Origin: B21-G16 sp003644825 [NCBI: Candidatus Zhuqueibacterota bacterium]
GTDB taxonomy: Bacteria > SM23-31 > B21-G16
Assembly: GCA_003644825.1 (NCBI GenBank)
Contig: QNDJ01000133.1
Location: forward strand, 1 to 5,675
Direction of reading: 5' to 3'
Length of the DNA stretch: 5,675 bases
In this document: one piece after another, positions 1-5,043 of the stretch
Position numbering within the stretch: position 1 is the stretch's first letter
How the letters are laid out: every line of letters starts with the position of its first letter
Position numbers and translations under genes: made by a program
The notes under the pieces: model-generated
Databases searched by the model: none
What the model was told of the DNA's origin: nothing
The model's input: only the letters and a program-made list of their open reading frames with translations

Positions 1-22
1 AGGCAGATCCGCCTCAGGCGGA
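1..22. repeat. Double-hairpin palindromic element, truncated by the window start
   Basis: These bases are identical to 107-128. They hold the last seven bases of the first hairpin and the whole second hairpin (8-22). The missing eight bases would lie outside the window. Confidence 0.85.
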
Positions 23-34
23 AACCCCCAACCT
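23..34 (-). pseudogene. Second tRNA-Arg 3'-end fragment, cut by the window edge
   Basis: These 12 bases equal 129-140 and correspond to the tRNA variable loop, the 5' strand of the T-stem and the first bases of the T-loop. The remaining 18 tRNA-derived bases would lie left of base 1, beyond the truncated insert at 1-22. The identity of the surrounding unit supports the assignment; the 12 bases alone would not. Confidence 0.7.
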
Positions 35-80
35 ATTTTTTCCCTCTGCACCATAACTAATAATTTTATATATTTTTTCG

Positions 81-140
81 TACGCCCGGGAGGACTTGTC
101 TGCCAGAGGCAGATCCGCCTCAGGCGGAAACCCCCAACCT
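81..140 (-). pseudogene. tRNA-Arg 3'-end fragment interrupted in the T-loop
   Basis: Bases 81-98 and 129-140 together match, without mismatch, tRNA positions 44-73 (variable loop, T-arm, 3' acceptor strand and discriminator A). They are separated by a 30-bp insert at 99-128 that falls within the T-loop. The 5' half of the tRNA is absent, so the fragment cannot give a working tRNA. The T-stem GGGGG/CCTCC could still pair, with the insert as an extension. It is followed by the same 46-bp flank (141-186) as the copy further left. Confidence 0.88.
99..128. repeat. 30-bp double-hairpin palindromic element (complete copy)
   Basis: Two perfect 15-nt hairpins stand back to back: TCTGCCAGAGGCAGA (99-113) and TCCGCCTCAGGCGGA (114-128). 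Each has a six-base-pair stem and a three-base loop. The stems differ at the third stem position (TCTGCC versus TCCGCC), so they are related but not identical. The element is GC-rich against an AT-rich background and interrupts tRNA-derived sequence cleanly, which marks it as an insertion. No target-site duplication is obvious. It may belong to a small dispersed palindrome family, but one window cannot show that. Confidence 0.9.
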
Positions 141-186
141 ATTTTTTCCCTCTGCACCATAACTAATAATTTTATATATTTTTTCG

Positions 187-260
187 TACGCCCGGGAGGA
201 CTTGAACCCCCAACCTCCTGATCCGTAGTCAGGCGTTCTATCCAGTTGAACTACGGGCGC
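187..260 (-). tRNA. tRNA-Arg (anticodon ACG)
   Basis: The 74-nt gene folds completely. Acceptor GCGCCCG pairs with CGGGCGT (one G1:U72 wobble). T8 and A9 are present. The D-arm GTTC/GAAC has a nine-base loop containing GG and A20, the known arginine identity base. Anticodon arm CCTGA/TCAGG carries the loop CTACGGA, giving anticodon ACG. The variable loop is AGGTT. T-arm GGGGG/CCTCC has loop TTCAAGT, and the discriminator is A73. The 3' CCA is not encoded (the next bases are CGA), so CCA must be added after transcription. ACG is read as ICG after A34 deamination in bacteria. Its final 30 nt are duplicated in the repeat array downstream, but this copy is intact. Confidence 0.96.
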
Positions 261-274
261 TATATTCTATTCAA

Positions 275-303
275 AATATATGAAATTTATTTAAAAAACA
301 CAA
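275..303 (-). promoter_or_regulatory. Possible sigma-70-type promoter for tRNA-Arg
   Basis: On the minus strand TTGTGT (303-298) is separated by exactly 17 bases from TATATT (280-275). Transcription would begin about seven to eight bases before the tRNA 5' end. The -10 box matches five of six consensus bases, the -35 box only three. In such AT-rich DNA chance matches are common. Read-through from the upstream protein gene is the alternative, since no terminator is evident in the 57-bp gap. Confidence 0.3.
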
Positions 304-317
304 ATAAGAATTTAACA

Positions 318-1763
318 TTAACGTTTTCTCTTAGCATATACAATTTGTGAACGGGGTACAAAAATCAAAGCATCATATCTATTTAATTCATTTTTAACCT
401 TTCTTATAAGGTTGTAAATGCTATTCGATATTTTCTTTGATTCTTTCAAGACTAAATCCCAGTCAATGTTTTTTATAAGGAAGGGAAGGTTATTATTTTC
501 ATAAGCAAGAGTAAAAATTAGTTTATCATACTGGTCTAATAACGGTTCAAAAAAGTAATAGTTTTCAGGAGTAACCAGCTTTTTTCTGTATGCATTTTTG
601 AATTTATTTATTATTCTATTATAATTGGAACCCTGTCTTAAATAAGAGTTTAAATTTATACCTGCCATCGAGCCTATTTTATAAGTCAGACCCCGAACAT
701 AAATTGAAAATGTCTTACTTTTTGTTGGTTCAAACTCAAAAGTAAGATAATTGCCTTCTCTTAAGAAATTCCCTCCATCTGGAAACGGAAACTGATTAAT
801 TGAATGATAAGCTCCTTCATGAATCATAACCTTACCTTCAGTAAAAAATCTGCCAAAAAAACGAGGGTCTGTCATATTTCTAACTATAGCTTTTTGCCTG
901 TAATAGTTAAAATCATACATATAACTTTTAAAATATGAATTAAGGTTTTCTATCACATTTTCAATATACCGGGGAGTTAAGAAAGGGTAAGCACCAATCA
1001 GGTTTTTATCTTTTGCTTTATTTAACAGTCCTTTAAGTTTCTTTATTAAATTTTCTGAATCAAAAATAGAAATTTCATTAACATTAATAGAAAATGTTGA
1101 GTCTATCAATCGAAAATATGGAACTATTATCTTTTCAATTGTTAGTTTATAGTTATGTTCTATATCATGAGCTCCTATATGAATTCTTTTTTCAGGATAA
1201 ATTTTGTTCCACTTTCGAAGATGTTCTAAAAGCTCATAAAGTTCTTCCGTATTAACAAAATCATAGATTACATTCTGGTAGAAATTTTCAGCTTCATTAT
1301 CATCTTTTATCCCGGTATAGTAATCCAGATAACCTGAAATTGAATACTCCTGCTCAATAAGAACAAGTGAAAATCTATCAAATGTATTAAGAGCAAAAAG
1401 AATCCTGTTGCGCAAATGATGAGTAACCTGATAATAATGGTTTTCTCCCTGAAGAAACACCTTAACATTATGGGAAATCGGCTCAAGCCAGGAAAGGTCA
1501 TCAAAATTTGAAAAAGATTCATTTACATCTTCAGGTGAAATAGTTTCTGTTTTAAACCATTCCTTTTTTAATTTGCAATTCTTTAATTCTTCCACCTCAG
1601 GATATAGCCTTATTCCCAGTTGAATAAGTTTCTTTTTTACATTAAGTGTATCTTCCTTTTTTTGAGCTAAAGAATATAAAGGAACTGTAATAAAGATAAA
1701 TAATAATAAAACTTTTAGAAAAACTTTATGAAAGTTATTTTTTAAAAGTTTTACACCATTCAT
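318..1763 (-). CDS. Secreted erythromycin-esterase-like (EreA/ChaN-like superfamily) protein, substrate unknown
   Basis: This encodes 481 residues. The ATG at 1763 has GGAG five bases upstream. The signal peptide covers residues 1-33 (basic start, hydrophobic VFLKVLLLFIFITVPLYSLA, likely cut before Gln34), so the product is exported. The motif order is that of the EreA-like hydrolase fold: a hydrophobic strand then G-E-N-H (106-109) with following helix, VLIEQE (134-139, candidate catalytic Glu137/139) followed by YLDYYTG, IHIGAHD (194-200, matching the 'xxGxD' strand), then R-x7-M (289-297) and KVMIHEGAYHSIN (311-323), where family members have a His-containing 'xxHNxH' strand, and finally a GNFLREGNYLTFEF segment (about 333-346) resembling the 'G..L...yG..y' element. 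Similarity is by motif pattern only. Alternatives are a TIKI/TraB- or ChaN-type protein; macrolide resistance should not be inferred. The 88-bp gap upstream may hold its own promoter. The stop codon is 57 bp upstream of the tRNA gene on the same strand. Confidence 0.55.
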   Translation of the reverse strand: MNGVKLLKNNFHKVFLKVLLLFIFITVPLYSLAQKKEDTLNVKKKLIQLGIRLYPEVEELKNCKLKKEWFKTETISPEDVNESFSNFDDLSWLEPISHNVKVFLQGENHYYQVTHHLRNRILFALNTFDRFSLVLIEQEYSISGYLDYYTGIKDDNEAENFYQNVIYDFVNTEELYELLEHLRKWNKIYPEKRIHIGAHDIEHNYKLTIEKIIVPYFRLIDSTFSINVNEISIFDSENLIKKLKGLLNKAKDKNLIGAYPFLTPRYIENVIENLNSYFKSYMYDFNYYRQKAIVRNMTDPRFFGRFFTEGKVMIHEGAYHSINQFPFPDGGNFLREGNYLTFEFEPTKSKTFSIYVRGLTYKIGSMAGINLNSYLRQGSNYNRIINKFKNAYRKKLVTPENYYFFEPLLDQYDKLIFTLAYENNNLPFLIKNIDWDLVLKESKKISNSIYNLIRKVKNELNRYDALIFVPRSQIVYAKRKR

Positions 1764-1768
1764 TTTTT

Positions 1769-1772
1769 CTCC
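1769..1772 (-). promoter_or_regulatory. Ribosome binding site of the EreA-like gene
   Basis: GGAG stands five bases before the ATG at 1763, and the encoded protein then begins with a normal signal peptide, supporting this start. Confidence 0.7.
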
Positions 1773-1796
1773 AAGCTGTTAAGGTAATTAACTCTA

Positions 1797-1823
1797 TTTA
1801 TATGACACCAGACTTTTTGTAAA
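1797..1823 (-). promoter_or_regulatory. Possible promoter for the EreA-like gene
   Basis: In the only sizeable gap between the protein genes, the minus strand carries TTTACA (1823-1818) and TATAAA (1802-1797), each five of six matches to the sigma-70 boxes. The spacing is only 15 bases, which is short. The -35 candidate overlaps one arm of a small palindrome (1818-1831). It is suggestive that the EreA-like gene may be transcribed separately from the solenoid genes. Confidence 0.28.
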
Positions 1824-1831
1824 GGTTTACA
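1818..1831. repeat. 14-bp perfect inverted repeat in the intergenic gap
   Basis: TGTAAAGGTTTACA has six-base arms around a two-base centre. It has no T-run after it on the minus strand, so it is not a convincing intrinsic terminator. It overlaps the candidate -35 box of the downstream gene and could be an operator or chance. Confidence 0.35.
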
Positions 1832-1851
1832 TCTCCCACCTCTAAAAATTT

Positions 1852-3480
1852 TTATCTTACCTTTCTTACTCTTATATGTCCTGATTTTCTTACCTCAAGA
1901 TAAATTTCTCCTGAGCCATCACCAATTACACCTGTAATTTTTTCTCTACTCAACTTATTAGTTGTAATCTGTAAACCACCCAGTAGTTCAATTTCTTCAT
2001 ATTTTGGAACAATGGCGGTAAAATAAGCATTAATTTCTCCGCTTATATTAAGTAAAATATTTCCATAAGAGGTTTCCATTCTATAGGTACAATCCGGTTG
2101 AAAATGTAAATCCGCTTCTATATTTCCACTCGAGGTTGATGCTGTAACCGAACCACCTATTCTGTACAATTCAATTGAGCTGTAAGTTGTAACAATATCA
2201 ACAGAGCCAGCAACACTGTCCGCATATACACTACCTGACTTATTGATAACCTCCACAGAGCCTCCTATATCATTTAATATTACAGGGTTATAGGAAGTTT
2301 TTATATTCACACTTCTGCCTGCTTTTTTTATGCTTACTTTACCACTTTTACTATCAACGGTAACTTTTCCTTTTACTCTGGATATATTAACTGGATTATA
2401 TGAAGTCGAAACTTCTGCATCTCCTCCTATATTAAGTAATGACACACCACCACTTTTATTATATACTTTTACTGACCCTGTTACATCTTCTATTTCAACT
2501 CTGTCATAGGATGTTTCAACGGTCAGATTACCATCAATATTTGATACAATTACTGAACCACTCTTATCCATTATTCTTGCACCATTTTTCACTTCCTTTA
2601 AAGTTACATTTGCGTAAGTAGTTGAAATACTTGTAAATCCATCAATATATTCAGCCCGGACTTTTCCACTTTTATTTATTACAGTTAAACCACCTTTTAC
2701 ATTATTTACATCAACATTATCATAGGAGGTTTCTAAATCTACATTACTACCTGCATTGGAAACTTCAACAGAACCACTTTTATTAACAACATCAACAGTG
2801 CCATCAATGTCAGACAAAATAACTTTATCATAGGAATTTTCAATTCTTACCGAACCTTTTACTCTATACACCTTTGTTTTTCCACTTTTATTTTCTGAGG
2901 TTAAATCACCACTTACATCAGAAACAATAACAGAACCATAAGAATTTTTTAAATTAGCTCTTCCCCCTATTAGTTTAATAAACAGATTTCCACTGACATT
3001 ATCCACATCCAGTTCGTTAATATTATCAACTGAAACATCTCCATATTTATTTCTCACATCAATATTCAATCTGGATGGAAGAGTAATATCATAATCAACA
3101 CTCATTCCAATCCTTCTTTTGAACACTCTAAAAAACTCAGTATAATCAATTTCTGGAAATATTGTTCTTATGTATACAATACTTCCCCTCTTTTCAACTT
3201 CTATTTCGATTTCTTCAGTAATATCTTTTGCGAGCCTTAATGAACGAGCAGTAACTTTTTTCACAGCTCTGATTTCTATATCACCTTCTTTAACCCCCCT
3301 TACCGTAACATTTCCATTCGGGTTGTCAACAGAAGTTAAACTAACTCCTGCACTGGAAACTGTTTTTTTAAACTTTTGCCTGTATGTAGCTCTTTTTAAT
3401 TCCTTACCGGTGTTGGCAAATATGTTAAAAGGAAAAATAATTAACAAAATACATAAAAAATTCAAATACTTTATCTTCAT
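1852..3480 (-). CDS. Secreted DUF4097/DUF2807-like beta-solenoid repeat protein (Y/S type), paralogue of the upstream gene
   Basis: This encodes 542 residues. The ATG follows the upstream stop codon with no gap (TAAATG), and its ribosome site AAGGAG lies inside the end of the upstream gene, so translation is probably coupled. The signal peptide spans residues 1-22 (hydrophobic run YLNFLCILLIIFPFNIFA, likely cut after Ala22). Residues 23-139 are an N-terminal region of strands and charged residues. Residues 140-156 are a 17-residue first repeat, and 157-462 are seventeen exact 18-residue repeats. Position 7 alternates strictly Ser (NKSG) and Tyr (TSYD/NSYG), giving a 36-residue double unit. 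The C-terminal cap (463-542) ends in a GSGxIYLEV...IRVRK segment like the end of other DUF4097 proteins. It shares architecture, repeat length and N- and C-terminal layout with the upstream gene but differs in the alternating residue pair, so this is an old duplication, not a recent copy. The function is unknown; a structural, adhesin-like or envelope role is inferred from the fold. Confidence 0.85.
   Translation of the reverse strand: MKIKYLNFLCILLIIFPFNIFANTGKELKRATYRQKFKKTVSSAGVSLTSVDNPNGNVTVRGVKEGDIEIRAVKKVTARSLRLAKDITEEIEIEVEKRGSIVYIRTIFPEIDYTEFFRVFKRRIGMSVDYDITLPSRLNIDVRNKYGDVSVDNINELDVDNVSGNLFIKLIGGRANLKNSYGSVIVSDVSGDLTSENKSGKTKVYRVKGSVRIENSYDKVILSDIDGTVDVVNKSGSVEVSNAGSNVDLETSYDNVDVNNVKGGLTVINKSGKVRAEYIDGFTSISTTYANVTLKEVKNGARIMDKSGSVIVSNIDGNLTVETSYDRVEIEDVTGSVKVYNKSGGVSLLNIGGDAEVSTSYNPVNISRVKGKVTVDSKSGKVSIKKAGRSVNIKTSYNPVILNDIGGSVEVINKSGSVYADSVAGSVDIVTTYSSIELYRIGGSVTASTSSGNIEADLHFQPDCTYRMETSYGNILLNISGEINAYFTAIVPKYEEIELLGGLQITTNKLSREKITGVIGDGSGEIYLEVRKSGHIRVRKVR
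2095..3063 (-). repeat. Coding region of eighteen solenoid repeats (Y/S alternation)
   Basis: These bases encode residues 140-462 of the second solenoid protein: one 17-residue unit and seventeen 18-residue units. Position 7 alternates Tyr and Ser through the whole run. Units of the same type share more wording (NKSGxV; TSYDxV or TSYNPV) than neighbouring units do, which suggests that a 36-residue pair was the unit of expansion. Confidence 0.85.
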
Positions 3481-5001
3481 TTATTGCTCCTTTCTTATAT
3501 AAATGGTCGAATTTTTGGTTTCCAGATTAATATCCACCCCCTCTTTCCCTAATCTCCCTTTAGCAAAAATTGTTGAACCATACTTATCTTTTTCAAGCAG
3601 AAAATCACTGTAAATTTCTCCAAAAGTTGTTTTAGCAGTTATGGTGCCTGAAATATTAAATGGAAGAAATACTTTTATTACACCGTTTGTTGTAGATATT
3701 CTTATTCTTCTTCCACTTTTCTGAATTAAAGGCTCAATTCCGGAGAGTTCAACATTTCCATTTCTGTTGTTTATCTTAACATCATTTTTAGCACCTATAA
3801 TCTCAACCAGAGAAAATGAATTTTCTACATCAACGGAACCAGAAACATTCTTAACTGATACCGGTGAATTACTATTCTCAATAAATATCGAATTTTCTAT
3901 ATCATTAGCTTCAACTCTGCCAAACTTATTACGAATAATAGTTTCTCCTTTAACACACCAAACTGAAATTGCATCATTTGAATTGTCTATTTTCAAATTA
4001 CCATAAATATTCCCTGCAATAATACTTCCAAAAGAGTTATTAATATCCACATCTTTTTTAATTTCATTCACCTGTATAGAAGAATTTTTTGAGTCTATTC
4101 TAAGAGAAGAATTGCAATTTTTAACCCTGATTTTCCCGAAACTTCCAGTAATTTCAACTCTACCATTAATACTTTCAATCTCAATATCTCCATTTGAGGA
4201 AAAAACTCTTAAATCGCTATCTCCCTTAATGACTGATATCTTTCCAAAGCTATTTCTTGCTTCAACGATTCCGCTGATGTTTTCAAGTTTTATTCTTCCA
4301 TTTGAATTTCTTACATCGGCATTTCCTCCTATCCGGGAAACCTCAATAAGACCAAATTTATTAATACCTCTAAAATCTCCACTAATATCTGAAATATTTA
4401 TATCACCATTTGTAGTTTCTACTTCAGCATTACCCCTGACCCCCTGAACATTAACAGCACCGAATTTATTTGTAAGACTTACTTCACCACCAATATTTTT
4501 TACATTAATTATGGAATGCCCTGTAGTAACGTCCAGGTCTCCTTCAACACCAAGAACAGTTATATTACCAAAAGAGTTCTCAATCCTTAAATTACACTTA
4601 CCCGGAACTGTAATAATATAATTAACCTGATATGATTTTACATCCGAAGTCCTGAAGGAAGGATACTCCGTCGAAATTAAAAGATTATTCCCTCTTTTAG
4701 ATATATCAACAAAAATATCTTTAATAAATTTTTCTCCACTTTTTTTAACCTCAGAGTAGACTTTCTTTTCACCTTTAATCAAAACTTCATTTTTTTGCCA
4801 GGAATTAACCTCAATTTTACCGAATTTATGGTCAATAAAAATATAAACACCTGTATTAACTTTAACTGCCTTTTCAAACTTCTCTGAAATATAGTTACCC
4901 CACAATTCTTTTTCCTTAATTTCCTTCACCTGACTATATGTAATATTCTCTGTCAGAGCTATAGATAACAAAATGCTTACAAATAGTATTTTTATTTTCA
5001 T
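3481..5001 (-). CDS. Secreted DUF4097/DUF2807-like beta-solenoid repeat protein (F/N type)
   Basis: This encodes 506 residues from the ATG at 5001. A longer reading from a TTG at 5022 is possible, but the ATG has AAGGTG six bases upstream and starts directly with a signal peptide (MKIKILFVSILLSIAL, likely cut near Ser23/Gln24). Residues 24-137 form an N-terminal strand-rich region. Residues 138-425 are sixteen consecutive 18-residue repeats without a single insertion or deletion, pattern roughly [VL]-x-[VI]-x-N-x-[F/N]-G-x-[IV]-x-[VI]-x-x-[IV]-x-G-x. Position 7 alternates Phe (NSFG/NKFG) and Asn (SNG/TNG) all the way; the second repeat has His instead of Asn. A C-terminal cap (426-506) follows. 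The pattern matches the DUF4097/DUF2807 'putative adhesin' families, whose known structures are beta-helical; their biochemical role is unclear. No enzymatic motif is visible. Location: periplasm or cell surface (inferred from the signal peptide). It sits between the anti-sigma gene and its own paralogue, probably in one transcript. Confidence 0.85.
   Translation of the reverse strand: MKIKILFVSILLSIALTENITYSQVKEIKEKELWGNYISEKFEKAVKVNTGVYIFIDHKFGKIEVNSWQKNEVLIKGEKKVYSEVKKSGEKFIKDIFVDISKRGNNLLISTEYPSFRTSDVKSYQVNYIITVPGKCNLRIENSFGNITVLGVEGDLDVTTGHSIINVKNIGGEVSLTNKFGAVNVQGVRGNAEVETTNGDINISDISGDFRGINKFGLIEVSRIGGNADVRNSNGRIKLENISGIVEARNSFGKISVIKGDSDLRVFSSNGDIEIESINGRVEITGSFGKIRVKNCNSSLRIDSKNSSIQVNEIKKDVDINNSFGSIIAGNIYGNLKIDNSNDAISVWCVKGETIIRNKFGRVEANDIENSIFIENSNSPVSVKNVSGSVDVENSFSLVEIIGAKNDVKINNRNGNVELSGIEPLIQKSGRRIRISTTNGVIKVFLPFNISGTITAKTTFGEIYSDFLLEKDKYGSTIFAKGRLGKEGVDINLETKNSTIYIRKEQ
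3487..3492 (-). promoter_or_regulatory. Ribosome binding site of the Y/S-type solenoid gene, inside the upstream gene
   Basis: AAGGAG lies six bases before the ATG at 3480 and within the last codons of the upstream coding region, whose stop codon directly precedes the ATG. This supports translational coupling of the two paralogues. Confidence 0.8.
3727..4590 (-). repeat. Coding region of sixteen 18-residue solenoid repeats (F/N alternation)
   Basis: These bases encode residues 138-425 of the first solenoid protein: sixteen units of 54 bp with no length change. Odd units carry Phe at position 7, even units Asn (His in unit 2). The DNA itself is well diverged between units, so the regularity is kept by selection on the protein and not by recent DNA duplication. 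Confidence 0.85.
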
Positions 5002-5007
5002 TTCATT

Positions 5008-5013
5008 CACCTT
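5008..5013 (-). promoter_or_regulatory. Ribosome binding site that decides the start of the F/N-type solenoid gene
   Basis: AAGGTG lies six bases before the ATG at 5001. It would fall within the coding region if translation began at the TTG at 5022, which itself has no convincing site at normal spacing. The ATG is therefore the better start. Confidence 0.7.
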
Positions 5014-5043
5014 TCTGCTCAAAAGATTCTATCCTTTTTTATT

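Larger units (their letters stand above)
1..204. repeat. Tandem 106-bp direct repeat built from a tRNA 3' end, its flank and a palindromic insert
   Basis: Bases 1-98 and 107-204 are identical by eye over 98 positions, with bases 99-106 completing a 106-bp period. The array continues to the left of the window, because base 1 falls inside the inserted element. Each unit consists of the last 18 bases of the tRNA-Arg gene, a 30-bp double hairpin, 12 more tRNA-derived bases and a 46-bp flank. Removing the hairpin leaves 76 bp, exactly the 30-nt tRNA tail plus the 46-bp flank. The last unit runs into the intact tRNA gene. Perfect identity implies recent duplication or gene conversion; an assembly artefact at a contig end is also possible. 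Confidence 0.93.

Noticed and set aside
1-204. CRISPR array
   Set aside because: The units are 106 bp and identical throughout, with no variable spacers; their content is explained by tRNA-derived sequence, flank and a palindromic insert.
1307-1522. Minus-strand open frame of 71 codons within the EreA-like gene
   Set aside because: It is entirely inside the larger gene in another frame. It is hydrophobic only because it is an out-of-frame reading of AT-rich codons.
1841-1858. Intrinsic terminator after the Y/S-type solenoid gene
   Set aside because: The AAAAATTTTT symmetry is a simple AT palindrome without a GC-rich stem followed by a T-run on the minus strand.
2439-2621. Plus-strand open frame of 60 codons opposite the Y/S-type solenoid gene
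   Set aside because: It is antisense to a strongly patterned repeat-coding region and has a low-complexity His/Leu-rich translation arising from repeat codons; no independent start signal was identified.
3170-3502. Plus-strand open frame of 110 codons crossing the junction of the two solenoid genes
   Set aside because: It is fully antisense to the coding end and start of two convincing genes; its Ser/Thr/Phe-rich composition is what the reverse complement of the repeats gives.
3767-4447. Two plus-strand open frames (3767-4006 and 4112-4447) opposite the F/N-type solenoid gene
   Set aside because: They are mirror frames of the 54-bp coding repeats with no recognisable protein pattern.
5002-5022. 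TTG start at 5022 adding seven residues to the F/N-type solenoid protein
   Set aside because: The extension MSRKVNE overlaps the ribosome site of the better ATG at 5001 and would push the signal peptide away from the N-terminus.
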